DNA of 6,294 bases, taken from the NCBI GenBank assembly GCA_030754715.1, contig JASLZV010000115.1, positions 1 through 6,294 of the forward strand. The letters are read 5' to 3'. Both the position numbers and the translations under genes were made by a program. The notes beneath the pieces are model-generated. The model saw nothing but the letters and a program-made list of their open reading frames with translations, did not search any database and was not told where the DNA came from. Below, one piece after another: positions 1 to 5,640 of this stretch; the first letter of the stretch is position 1; each line of letters starts with the position of its first letter. The DNA is from Phycisphaerae bacterium (GTDB taxonomy: Bacteria; Planctomycetota; Phycisphaerae; SM23-33).

Positions 1-54
1 CAAACCTACGGCGGCGGCACCTTCGACACGACCGTGTCCGGGAGCGAGAGATGA
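1..54 (+). CDS. 3' end of an upstream gene, product unknown (partial)
   Basis: Reading from base 1, the frame is open for 17 codons (QTYGGGTFDTTVSGSER) and ends in TGA at 52-54. The stop overlaps the ATG of the next gene as ATGA, the typical geometry of translationally coupled genes in one operon. The tail is rich in Gly, Thr and Ser, as at the end of many secreted beta-rich proteins, but it is too short to assign a family. That it is real coding sequence is inferred from the overlap and the open frame; 17 open codons in GC-rich DNA could also occur by chance. Confidence 0.5.
   Translation, partial: QTYGGGTFDTTVSGSER
40..44 (+). promoter_or_regulatory. Ribosome binding site for the secreted propeller gene
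   Basis: GGGAG ends 6 bases before the ATG at 51, with further purines (GAGAG) between. It lies inside the last codons of the upstream frame, which fits coupled translation and supports the ATG at 51 as the start. Confidence 0.55.
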
Positions 55-2219
55 GATTTCCGCAGACAGTCCGACGAACCGCGCTGCTTTTGGCCCTGGC
101 CCTGGCGACGCTATGGCCGGCCGCCGGCCCGGCGGCGGGGGAAGTGCGCAAGTTCACGCTTCGCCAGAAGGGAACCCGGAACCTAGGCCTATGGCGGCTG
201 ACGGACGATGGGGCCATTCGCGATGAGGCCAACTATCACAACATTCGCTGCTTCAGCCCCAACGGCCGATACGTGTGCTACACGCATTGGGGCGGCAACG
301 GACAGCCCGGCGGCAAGGGCTCGGCCGAGATTCATATCGTCGATCTGTTGACCGGCAAAGATCGGCGGGTGGACAAGGGCATCTACCCCCGCTGGGGGAA
401 CAACCACAACTGGCTGTTCTACTGCCATTGGACGGGCAACGGCAAGCCGTCGACGGAGACCGGCTCGCAGATCATCCGCTACGACGCCGACACGGGCAAG
501 AAGGTCGTCATCACCTACGGCGTGGAGAACGTCGGCGGCCTGGACAGCACCGACACCTGGCTGTATGGAAGCCAGCGTTTCCGCGGGCGAAAGCCGGAGC
601 ACACGCCCGTGCGGGTGCGCAACCGCCCCAACAGCAAGTTCGAGATTCTCCGCGGCATGCCGCCGAGCGGGATGATACACCTCAACCCCCGCTACCCGGT
701 CATCATGATCCGGACGTTCAGCGGCTGGGAGAAAGATCGGGTCTACCACCCCCAGCGGACGATGTACGACCTGGACGGGTCCAACCCGCGCACGGGCTTT
801 GTGTGGGCGGAAATGGGCCACGCCTGCTGGAGCGGCGACGGCAGATACCTGCTCAACGGCAACAAGCAGGTCTGCGGCCGGCTGTGGAACAATCCCTATC
901 CCAGCGATCCGGAGATTCTCTCGTGGGAGGATACCGGCGACATCAGCCCGTCGGATCAGGCCGGCAGGTATCTGTGCGGAGCGGATCTGAAGCTTTTTGA
1001 CACCCGCAGCGGGGATGCATGGCACGTGGTCAATTCTCTTTCGCAGATCATCTACCCGATGGCCGGCGACAACTCGACTGGGATGGACATCGACCCCAAG
1101 GGCAGCCCGGATGGGACGAAGATCCACTTCCATTCAACGCGCGATCTGGAGAACCTGCGGACGACCGAGATCACGAAGTACGACCCCAAGGCGCCTGACG
1201 TCATGCACGTGGCCAGCACGCGCGGGTTTCCGGATCGCGGATGTTTTGTCCGCGGCAGCGAGGTGGTCGGCTATACGAGCAAGACGCCCACGGCCTTCCG
1301 GGGTCTGACCCGGCGCAAGTACGGGACGCGGAAAGCCAAGCGGTTCGGATACCCCGGCAGCTTGGTGCTTCCGCTGTCGGCGTTTGTGCTGTCGGGCCGG
1401 GACAAGGCCCGCGCGAAGCCGGAACTCCCCATGGTGAGGGCCGGCTTTCCCACAAGCCACCCGCTGATGTATCAGCGTCAGACGGACTGCTATATCGTCG
1501 TCGTGCGCCTGCCGTTTCGCCCGCATCTGCGCCGGACTGCCAAGCGCGTCGAACTGATCCCCGGCGAGCATCACTGGGAGACGCGCGGATATCGAATCCT
1601 CAAGGACGGCCGGCCGCTGGCGAAGGACCTGGCCAAGGCGGGTGGGGCGTTTTCGCTTTCGCAGCCGGGGTCGTACACAGCTGTCGCGGTGGAATGGAGC
1701 GGGCTGGAGAGTCCGCCGTCTCTGCCTCTGAAGATCACTTCCCCCGTCAAAGGCTCCGTGCTGGCCGACAAGCCGGACGATTTCTCCCGGACGCGCGAGC
1801 AGTGGCGTGTCGCGGGCAAGGCTGTCGCGCGTCGTGCGGCTCTGGCGGCCCCGCAGGCGGACATGGAACTGATGCACCTGCACGACGGATTGATCGCCCG
1901 GGAGCACTGGAAAAGCGGAAAGAGAATTTCGCGACTGGACCTCAACGAGCAGGGAAAGCCGATACGTTTTCAGCTTTTCCGCAACGGAAAGCGTCTCCAA
2001 CAGGTCTACAGGAATCCGGCCGGCCACCTGCTCAGCAAGGAACTCTACGGCGCCGACGGCCGGAAGACCGAGTACATCCGCTACTGGACACGCCCCGGCG
2101 ACCGGGGGAAGGTGTATGAGCAATGGTGGTATCACCACGGCCGTCCTCTCAAGAGGACCAAGCGCGGAAACGTGATCTTCGACAAGACCGCCCGTTCGGG
2201 CGATGCGGCAAAACGCTGA
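51..2219 (+). CDS. Secreted multidomain protein with TolB/PD40-like beta-propeller and C-terminal YwqK-like repeats
   Basis: This is a 722-residue protein of unproven function. Residues 1-30 form a signal peptide: Arg residues, a Leu/Ala-rich core (about 11-22), then an Ala/Gly/Pro stretch with likely cleavage near 26-30, so it should leave the cytoplasm. Propeller-type blades follow: FSPNGRYVCYT (68-78), WSGDGRYLL (260-268), ISPSDQAGRYL (298-308) and GSPDGTKIHFHS (351-362) match the 'SPDGxxIxF' signature of TolB/PD40 repeats. Two blades carry an unusual HWxGNGxP motif (79-86 and 126-133). Residues about 391-426 (GFPDRGCFV...GYTSKTPT..GLTR..YGT) form a small module resembling 'GFPxxGxxxIGxExxxYxGKT...GLTRGxxGT' segments of surface and phage proteins. 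Residues about 470-563 look like a beta-sandwich. About 605-700 contain DGLIAREHWKSGKRISRLDLNEQGK-like units similar to YwqK/MORN-variant repeats. Eight cysteines are spread over residues 67-480. The general shape recalls oligogalacturonate-lyase-like propellers (PF14583), but I cannot identify catalytic residues. It overlaps the upstream frame by 4 bases and precedes an FAD oxidoreductase by 80 bases. Confidence 0.85.
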   Translation: MRFPQTVRRTALLLALALATLWPAAGPAAGEVRKFTLRQKGTRNLGLWRLTDDGAIRDEANYHNIRCFSPNGRYVCYTHWGGNGQPGGKGSAEIHIVDLLTGKDRRVDKGIYPRWGNNHNWLFYCHWTGNGKPSTETGSQIIRYDADTGKKVVITYGVENVGGLDSTDTWLYGSQRFRGRKPEHTPVRVRNRPNSKFEILRGMPPSGMIHLNPRYPVIMIRTFSGWEKDRVYHPQRTMYDLDGSNPRTGFVWAEMGHACWSGDGRYLLNGNKQVCGRLWNNPYPSDPEILSWEDTGDISPSDQAGRYLCGADLKLFDTRSGDAWHVVNSLSQIIYPMAGDNSTGMDIDPKGSPDGTKIHFHSTRDLENLRTTEITKYDPKAPDVMHVASTRGFPDRGCFVRGSEVVGYTSKTPTAFRGLTRRKYGTRKAKRFGYPGSLVLPLSAFVLSGRDKARAKPELPMVRAGFPTSHPLMYQRQTDCYIVVVRLPFRPHLRRTAKRVELIPGEHHWETRGYRILKDGRPLAKDLAKAGGAFSLSQPGSYTAVAVEWSGLESPPSLPLKITSPVKGSVLADKPDDFSRTREQWRVAGKAVARRAALAAPQADMELMHLHDGLIAREHWKSGKRISRLDLNEQGKPIRFQLFRNGKRLQQVYRNPAGHLLSKELYGADGRKTEYIRYWTRPGDRGKVYEQWWYHHGRPLKRTKRGNVIFDKTARSGDAAKR

Positions 2220-2230
2220 GAAAGTGCGCG

Positions 2231-2246
2231 GCGGGCCAAGGCCCGC
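2231..2246 (+). other. Intergenic GC hairpin 1
   Basis: GCGGGCC (2231-2237) and GGCCCGC (2240-2246) are perfect complements separated by AA. The loop is too tight for all seven pairs, so the outermost five or six would form in RNA. It begins 12 bases after the stop of the propeller gene. No T-run follows, so a canonical rho-independent terminator is unlikely. Confidence 0.5.
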
Positions 2247-2249
2247 AGA

Positions 2250-2267
2250 GGTGCCCGGCCGGGCGCC
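2250..2267 (+). other. Intergenic GC hairpin 2
   Basis: GGTGCCC (2250-2256) pairs with GGGCGCC (2261-2267) across a GGCC loop, with one G-U pair. The core GCCCGGCCGGGC (2253-2264) is a perfect 12-base palindrome. It ends 18 bases before the Shine-Dalgarno of the next gene. With hairpin 1 it could stabilise or process the joint mRNA or lower expression of the second gene; no T-run follows. Confidence 0.5.
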
Positions 2268-2285
2268 ATCCGACAGAGACCTATT

Positions 2286-2291
2286 GAGGAG
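2286..2291 (+). promoter_or_regulatory. Ribosome binding site that fixes a GTG start
   Basis: GAGGAG lies 8 bases before the GTG at 2300, the best Shine-Dalgarno match in the window. It supports the GTG and hence the lysine-rich N-terminal extension of the oxidoreductase over an internal start. Confidence 0.75.
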
Positions 2292-2299
2292 AAGACGTC

Positions 2300-3796
2300 G
2301 TGGCGAAACAGGCGAAACAACCGAAAAAGCGGAAACCGCAGATCGATCCGGCCGGGCTTCGCGGGCCGGAATGGGAGTGGGCGGACGAACTGTCTCTGAC
2401 CACCGGCGGCCTTCCGGGCAGCGGGGATGACCTATGGAAGGGCATTACCGAGCACATCGAGCGTCCGGCGAAATCGGTGCCGGTGGTCCATGATGTGGAC
2501 GTTGTGGTCGTCGGGGGGGGCGTGGCGGGGACGATTGCGGCGATCGCCGCGGCACGGCACGGCGCTGCGACGCTGGTCGTGGACGAATTCTCGAGCCTCG
2601 GCGGCAACATGGGCGTGGGCCTGTGGGCCGGCGGGTCGGTGCATCTGTCGTTGTCCGATCCGAACGCTTTTCCCAACGGCATCGGCGGCATTCCAGGCGA
2701 GTTCGCTGAGCGGGCCATACACGGCGAGAACCGCATGCTCGGCCAGAACGCCTATTTCCGCGACGCCCAGGCCGTCAAGACCGTGGCGATCGAGATGCTC
2801 GAGGCCGCCGGCGGCCAGGTTTTTTTAAATGGCGTATTCTCGGATGTGCTTCTCGAAGGCGGGGCGGTCGTCGGCCTGTTCGTCGAGACCAAATCGGGCA
2901 CGATGGCCATTCGCTCGAAGGTCGTGATCGACTGCACCGGCACCGCCGACGTGGCCGACCGGGCCGGTGCGCCGGTGATCGTGCGGCCCACGCATCCGTC
3001 GGCGGGCGTGTTTTTTGCCGTGGCCAACGTCGAATACGGCGTGTACGAGCAGGCCCTCACAGATCGCGGCGACCTGAGCGACGACGACAAAGCCTGGGCG
3101 AAAGACCACGAAGGCGCCCGGCCGTACATGCCGTGGGCGCGTCAGGCGTGGGAGGCCGACGAGTTCTACATCATCGACGTCGTCGGCAACTTCGCCACGC
3201 TCGAGATCAGCATGAAGCCCCCGACGCGCACCCACCCGGGGATGCAGCGCGGCCGCACGCGGGTCAACGGCAACTGGAACCCCGGCGACGCGCTGGCGCT
3301 CAGCAGGATCAATCAGCGGATGCACCCGTACATCTACCATTTCGTGGAGTTCCTGCGGCACCGCGTGCCCGGCTACCAGAACGCCAACCTGCATATCGTC
3401 TCGCCGTTCACCCACTCGCGGGGCGGCAAGTGCATCGAAGCCGAGTACACCGTCACCGGCGACGACGTGACCAACGATGCGCGCTTCGACGACGTGGTCT
3501 ACAAGTTCTGGGGACCGTCCCCCGCCGGCTGCGACATTCCCTACCGGGCGATGATTCCGAAGAAGATCGACGGCCTCATGGCGGCCGGCAGGAGCGCGAT
3601 GAATCGCGGCCCGCAGTTTCGTTCGCGGTATTCGTGCCAGCTCATGGGCCAAGCCGCGGGCGTGGCGGCCGCGATGGCCGTCAAACACGGCGTCCAGCCC
3701 CGCGCCGTCGACGTCAAGGAACTCCAGAGGGCTCTCCACACCCTCGGCGCCAACATGGGCCCCGAAGAACGCCTCAAGGAGTTGGGCCTCCTCTGA
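2300..3796 (+). CDS. FAD-dependent oxidoreductase (FAD_oxidored, PF12831-like)
   Basis: This is a 498-residue flavoprotein. After a Lys-rich leader (2-12) and a linker, DVDVVVVGGGVAG (65-77) is the Rossmann GxGxxG loop (G72, G74, G77), with an acidic residue D95 at the end of strand 2, where the FAD ribose is usually bound. LGGNMGVG (100-107) follows, then DCTGTADVADRAGAP (211-225), the family's 'DxTGDxDxAxxAGA' segment with Asp replaced by Ala. The C-terminal half has RGGKCIEAEYTVTGDDV (374-390), CDIPYRAMIPKKIDGLMAAG (411-430) and SRYSCQLMGQAAGVAAAMA (442-460), typical of this group, where the last segments close the FAD site. Length is normal for the family, so it looks intact. No signal peptide or twin-arginine motif is visible, so it is probably cytoplasmic. 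The substrate is unknown; relatives are often annotated only as FAD-dependent oxidoreductases. It lies 80 bases after the propeller gene on the same strand, probably in one operon. An in-frame T7A (2820-2827) and a G8 run (2513-2520) are present. Confidence 0.9.
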   Translation: MAKQAKQPKKRKPQIDPAGLRGPEWEWADELSLTTGGLPGSGDDLWKGITEHIERPAKSVPVVHDVDVVVVGGGVAGTIAAIAAARHGAATLVVDEFSSLGGNMGVGLWAGGSVHLSLSDPNAFPNGIGGIPGEFAERAIHGENRMLGQNAYFRDAQAVKTVAIEMLEAAGGQVFLNGVFSDVLLEGGAVVGLFVETKSGTMAIRSKVVIDCTGTADVADRAGAPVIVRPTHPSAGVFFAVANVEYGVYEQALTDRGDLSDDDKAWAKDHEGARPYMPWARQAWEADEFYIIDVVGNFATLEISMKPPTRTHPGMQRGRTRVNGNWNPGDALALSRINQRMHPYIYHFVEFLRHRVPGYQNANLHIVSPFTHSRGGKCIEAEYTVTGDDVTNDARFDDVVYKFWGPSPAGCDIPYRAMIPKKIDGLMAAGRSAMNRGPQFRSRYSCQLMGQAAGVAAAMAVKHGVQPRAVDVKELQRALHTLGANMGPEERLKELGLL

Positions 3797-3806
3797 TACG
3801 GGTCGT

Positions 3807-3823
3807 GGTTACTCAACGTGACC
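3807..3823 (+). terminator. Weak stem-loop after the oxidoreductase gene
   Basis: GGTTAC (3807-3812) can pair with GTGACC (3818-3823) across a 5-base loop, with one wobble pair, 10 bases after the stop codon. There is no T-tract, so a role as transcription terminator is only a guess. It overlaps the first 41-bp repeat copy. Confidence 0.2.
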
Positions 3824-3851
3824 TATTCAAGAGGAGATCCACGAATTACAC
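3811..3851 (+). repeat. Direct repeat copy 1 of a dispersed 'ATTACAC' type repeat
   Basis: This 41-base unit starts ACTCAACGTGACC and ends GATCCACGAATTACAC. It matches the unit at 3927-3967 at 35 of 41 positions without gaps. The CCACGAATTACACGAA-like end resembles short dispersed repeats common between genes of many environmental bacteria; their function is not known to me. It starts 14 bases after the oxidoreductase stop. Confidence 0.7.
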
Positions 3852-3926
3852 GAACGAGACGAATTATGAATCTGGAATCCAACGATATGAGAAGTAAGAA
3901 AAGGGGACATACGTTTTTGCTGCCTG
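3852..3926. other. AT-richer spacer between repeat copies, no gene seen
   Basis: This stretch is clearly richer in A and T than the flanking genes and contains no convincing reading frame. It begins with a continuation of the first repeat (GAATTATGAATCTGGAAT, echoed loosely after copy 2) and holds AAAAGGGGACATACGTTTTT (3899-3917 region). Similar AAAGGGGACA strings occur in repeats linked to Y1-type transposases, but no such gene or partner arm is present here. Confidence 0.4.
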
Positions 3927-3967
3927 ACTCAAAGTGATCGATTCACGAGGGGATCCACGGATTACAC
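3927..3967 (+). repeat. Direct repeat copy 2 of a dispersed 'ATTACAC' type repeat
   Basis: This unit starts ACTCAAAGTGATC and ends GATCCACGGATTACAC, then continues AGATTATAAG up to the IS66 end. It differs from copy 1 (116 bases upstream) at 6 of 41 positions, so the duplication is not recent. The CCACGGATTACACAGATTA core is the more typical version of this dispersed repeat class. The IS66 end begins 36 bases after the unit. Confidence 0.7.
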
Positions 3968-4002
3968 AGATTATAAGTCGTTAATCTTTGGGATGTTATA
4001 TG

Positions 4003-4027
4003 GTAACTCTTCAGCCGTCTGCAACGG
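4003..4027 (+). repeat. IS66 left terminal inverted repeat
   Basis: It starts GTAACTCTTCAGCCGTCTGC and matches the reverse complement of 5595-5619 at 24 of 25 positions; the only difference is C against T at position 17. Confidence 0.92.
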
Positions 4028-4046
4028 ATAGACGATAGTCTATCGT
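4027..4046 (+). other. Overlapping palindromes just inside the IS66 left end
   Basis: GATAGAC (4027-4033) is perfectly complementary to GTCTATC (4038-4044) around a GATA loop. An alternative fold shares the bases: ACGATAG (4032-4038) against CTATCGT (4040-4046) with one base between. It sits between the terminal repeat and the transposase frame. In other insertion sequences, such structures can fold in read-through mRNA to block transposase translation, or can bind the transposase; either role is inferred here. Confidence 0.55.
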
Positions 4047-4060
4047 GCTGTCGGGGTCGA

Positions 4061-4621
4061 GTGTCCGTTGCGGTATTCTTCGCGGAGGATGTGGCAGGAT
4101 CGCACGTAGGCATGCGTTTTGCAGCCTCGTATGGCATGCAAACACAGGCGAGTACGGCCCCGGCTGCCGGCGATAAGCGGGCAGATGCAACGGCCAAGGC
4201 CATCATCGCCGCGGTGCTCGAAGGCAAGGCCACCGAGCAGCAGGCCGACCAATTGTACGCCATGGGCCCCGAGGCCGTCGCGCTGTTGGTCCTCGCCACG
4301 ACGCACCGCATTGCCGAACTGCAAAGCAGGCTCAAAGGCGGTGGGCCAGTCGATCCGGCTACGCCGTCGGGGCAGCGGCCCATTTATACCAAGCCTGCGG
4401 CGCGTAAACGAAAGGGCAAACCAGGCGCAAAGCCCGGCCACAAAGGGACTCGCCGCTCCAAACCGGACCGCGTCGACCGCCACGAGGAACATCGCCTGGA
4501 CGTGTGCCCCGACTGCGGCGGACCCTTGCAGCGGTGCAAGCGAAAACGCGCCCGCACCCTCGAGGACATCCTCGAGGACATCAAGACGGAAGTTGTCGAA
4601 CACACCCTTCACCGCGACTAG
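4061..4621 (+). CDS. Open 5' segment of the IS66 transposase (N-terminal and half of zinc domain)
   Basis: This segment would make up to 186 residues if translated from the GTG at 4061. It contains the predicted DNA-binding/oligomerisation part and only the first CxxC pair of the zinc domain (CPDCGG). A perfect 12-base tandem duplication CTCGAGGACATC (4559-4582) gives LEDI-LEDI near the end. The product lacks the catalytic domain; at most it could act as a DNA-binding fragment or inhibitor, which is speculation. Confidence 0.55.
   Translation: MSVAVFFAEDVAGSHVGMRFAASYGMQTQASTAPAAGDKRADATAKAIIAAVLEGKATEQQADQLYAMGPEAVALLVLATTHRIAELQSRLKGGGPVDPATPSGQRPIYTKPAARKRKGKPGAKPGHKGTRRSKPDRVDRHEEHRLDVCPDCGGPLQRCKRKRARTLEDILEDIKTEVVEHTLHRD
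4619..4621 (+). other. Nonsense codon (TAG) inside the IS66 transposase
   Basis: The codons read CAC CGC GAC TAG TGC CCC AGG TGC, that is HRD-stop-CPRC, and family similarity resumes in the same frame on both sides. A point mutation is the simplest explanation. A sequencing or assembly error in one base cannot be excluded. Confidence 0.85.
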
Positions 4622-4651
4622 TGCCCCAGGTGCAGCAAGCATATCGAACCG

Positions 4652-5611
4652 GTGGTTCCTGATGCGTTGCCAAATGCGGCTATCGGGCATCGGTTGGTGA
4701 CGATGACGGCTTGGCTGCACTACGGCCTGGGCGTGACGATTGATCAAATTCTTGACATCGTCGGATATCATTTGCACACGCGCCTGTCTGCCGGCGGGCT
4801 GCTGGCGATGTGGCGACGGCTGGCGGGAATCCTCGAATCGTGGTACGAGCAGCTCGCCCGCGAGGCCCGCACGTCGGGTGTCTTGCACGCCGACGAGACC
4901 GGATGGCGGGTCAACGGGCAGACCTGGTGGCTGTGGTGTTTTGCCAACGGGCAGGTCTGCTTCTACATGATCGATCGCAGCCGGGGCAGCCCGGCGTTGG
5001 AGCGGTTCTTTGTCGCGGCGTTCGACGGGGTCCTGGTGACGGACTTCTGGCCTGCGTACAACGCCTTTGCGCAGGAGCGGCAGTGCTGCTTGGCCCATCT
5101 GCTTCGCGAACTGGAGAAGGTGGACCTGACCAACAGTTCCACCGAGTGGAAGGCGTTCGCCAAGCGGCTGGGTCGGCTGGTGTTCGACGGCCTGCGGCTG
5201 CGTAAGCGTCCGGACTTCTCGCCGGAGAACTATGCGTCGCGGATTCTGCGGATCGACCAACGCCTGATGGACATGGCGCGTGGGGAATATGCGGATGCGG
5301 ATGCGAGGCGTCTGGCCAAGCGACTGCTGAAACATTGCGATGAACTGTTCACATTCCTGGACCATCCGGATGTTTCTTCGGACAATAACCTGGCCGAGAG
5401 GATGATCCGCCCGGCCGTGATCCTGCGTAAGAACAGCCAATCCAATCGCAGCGAAAAAGGCGCGGCCGCGCAAGCCGTCTTGATGAGCATCTACCGCACG
5501 CTCAAGCTACGCGGCCACGATCCGCTGACGGTGATCCCGCAAGCCTTGCGGACCTACCTCTCTACCGGTACGCTACCCCCACTGCCCTCCAAAACCGTTG
5601 CAAACGGCTGA
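4652..5611 (+). CDS. Open 3' segment of the IS66 transposase (DDE catalytic domain)
   Basis: This segment encodes up to 319 residues from a GTG at 4652 and holds the full catalytic core, with HADETGWR, VTDFWPAYNAF, CLAHLLRELEKV and DNNLAERMIRPAVILRKNSQ, and the C-terminal tail. The GTG has no recognisable Shine-Dalgarno, so efficient restart is doubtful. A product would lack the DNA-binding part and the zinc domain and probably be inactive for transposition. Confidence 0.6.
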   Translation: MVPDALPNAAIGHRLVTMTAWLHYGLGVTIDQILDIVGYHLHTRLSAGGLLAMWRRLAGILESWYEQLAREARTSGVLHADETGWRVNGQTWWLWCFANGQVCFYMIDRSRGSPALERFFVAAFDGVLVTDFWPAYNAFAQERQCCLAHLLRELEKVDLTNSSTEWKAFAKRLGRLVFDGLRLRKRPDFSPENYASRILRIDQRLMDMARGEYADADARRLAKRLLKHCDELFTFLDHPDVSSDNNLAERMIRPAVILRKNSQSNRSEKGAAAQAVLMSIYRTLKLRGHDPLTVIPQALRTYLSTGTLPPLPSKTVANG

Positions 5612-5619
5612 AGAGTTAC
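5595..5619 (-). repeat. IS66 right terminal inverted repeat
   Basis: It reads CCGTTGCAAACGGCTGAAGA then GTTAC, the inverse of the left end with one mismatch. It overlaps the last codons and stop of the transposase gene. Confidence 0.92.
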
Positions 5620-5626
5620 CTTTTTC

Positions 5627-5640
5627 GGTTCTTCTCCGAA
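5627..5640. repeat. Candidate ISL3 terminal repeat
   Basis: GGTTCTTCTCCGAA abuts the transposase stop codon. It lies within a small stem, TTCGG (5624-5628) against CCGAA (5636-5640). The matching end is outside the window. Confidence 0.35.

Larger units (their letters stand above)
4061..5611 (+). pseudogene. tnpC: IS66-family transposase TnpC, interrupted by one in-frame TAG
   Basis: The whole frame covers 516 codons plus stop, normal for an IS66 transposase. In order: N-terminal region with helix-forming, Leu/Ala/Gln-rich residues about 42-92 (LZ_Tnp_IS66 position), a basic linker (111-136), a zinc-binding domain with CPDC (C149, C152) and CPRC (C188, C191), the catalytic DDE domain, and a C-terminal tail (LMSIYRTLKLRGHDP region) of IS66_C type. 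Acidic catalytic residues appear conserved: D278 in HADETGWR, D328 in VTDFWPAY and E446 in NNLAERMIRP. Codon 187 is TAG (4619-4621), directly before CPRC, where relatives commonly have Tyr or Trp, so one base change from TAC or TAT explains it. There is no frameshift. The start is uncertain: GTG at 4061, ATG at 4112 or ATG at 4136 are all in frame, and none has a well-spaced Shine-Dalgarno. The final TGA (5609-5611) lies inside the right terminal repeat. Confidence 0.88.
4003..5619 (+). mobile_element. IS66-family insertion sequence, single-gene (ISBst12-like) type, with broken transposase
   Basis: The element is 1617 bp, bounded by 25-bp inverted repeats that begin GTAA, as expected for IS66-family ends. 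It carries only the large transposase gene; the tnpA and tnpB genes of classical IS66 elements are absent and there is no room for them, which fits the ISBst12 subgroup. The transposase has an in-frame stop, so the copy should not move by itself but could be mobilised by an intact relative. The 8 bases to the left (GTTATATG) and right (CTTTTTCG) do not match, so no target duplication is visible. The repeat match extends one base outward on each side (4002 and 5620), leaving the exact end uncertain by one base. Confidence 0.9.

Noticed and set aside
1241..2119. Plus-strand open frame of 292 codons in another frame within the propeller gene
   Set aside because: Arg/Gly/Pro/Ala-rich translation with no motif and no ribosome binding site; it is out-of-frame noise.
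189..2138. Two minus-strand open frames (314 and 334 codons) opposite the propeller gene
   Set aside because: Both are antisense to a gene with signal peptide and recognised motifs, and their translations have low-complexity mirror composition.
2513..2520. Run of eight G in the FAD-binding loop, as a possible phase-variation tract
   Set aside because: It encodes the required Gly-Gly-Gly of the Rossmann loop in a GC-rich gene, and the cytoplasmic enzyme is not a typical phase-variable product.
2820..2827. T TTT TTA heptamer in the oxidoreductase, in the phase of a -1 slippery site
   Set aside because: The zero frame is intact with full-length family similarity, and a -1 product has no recognisable meaning. 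I see no obvious downstream stimulator structure.
2825..3739. Minus-strand open frame of 304 codons opposite the oxidoreductase
   Set aside because: It is antisense to a well-conserved FAD enzyme; no domain is recognisable.
3797..4060. CRISPR array or small RNA gene in the repeat-bearing gap
   Set aside because: Only two diverged repeat units are present with a 75-base spacer, and there are no promoter-terminator signatures.
4619..4621. TAG read as pyrrolysine or by programmed readthrough
   Set aside because: No supporting element is visible, the gene is a transposase, and a single base change from Tyr explains it.
4040..5473. Long minus-strand open frame (477 codons) across the IS66 element
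   Set aside because: It lies antisense to a clear IS66 transposase and its translation is Arg/Pro/Gln-rich without a recognisable domain; this is the usual mirror frame in GC-rich DNA.
5624..5640. Stem TTCGG/CCGAA as a terminator between the convergent transposases
   Set aside because: The stem is only 5 bp and no T-run follows it on the plus or the minus strand.
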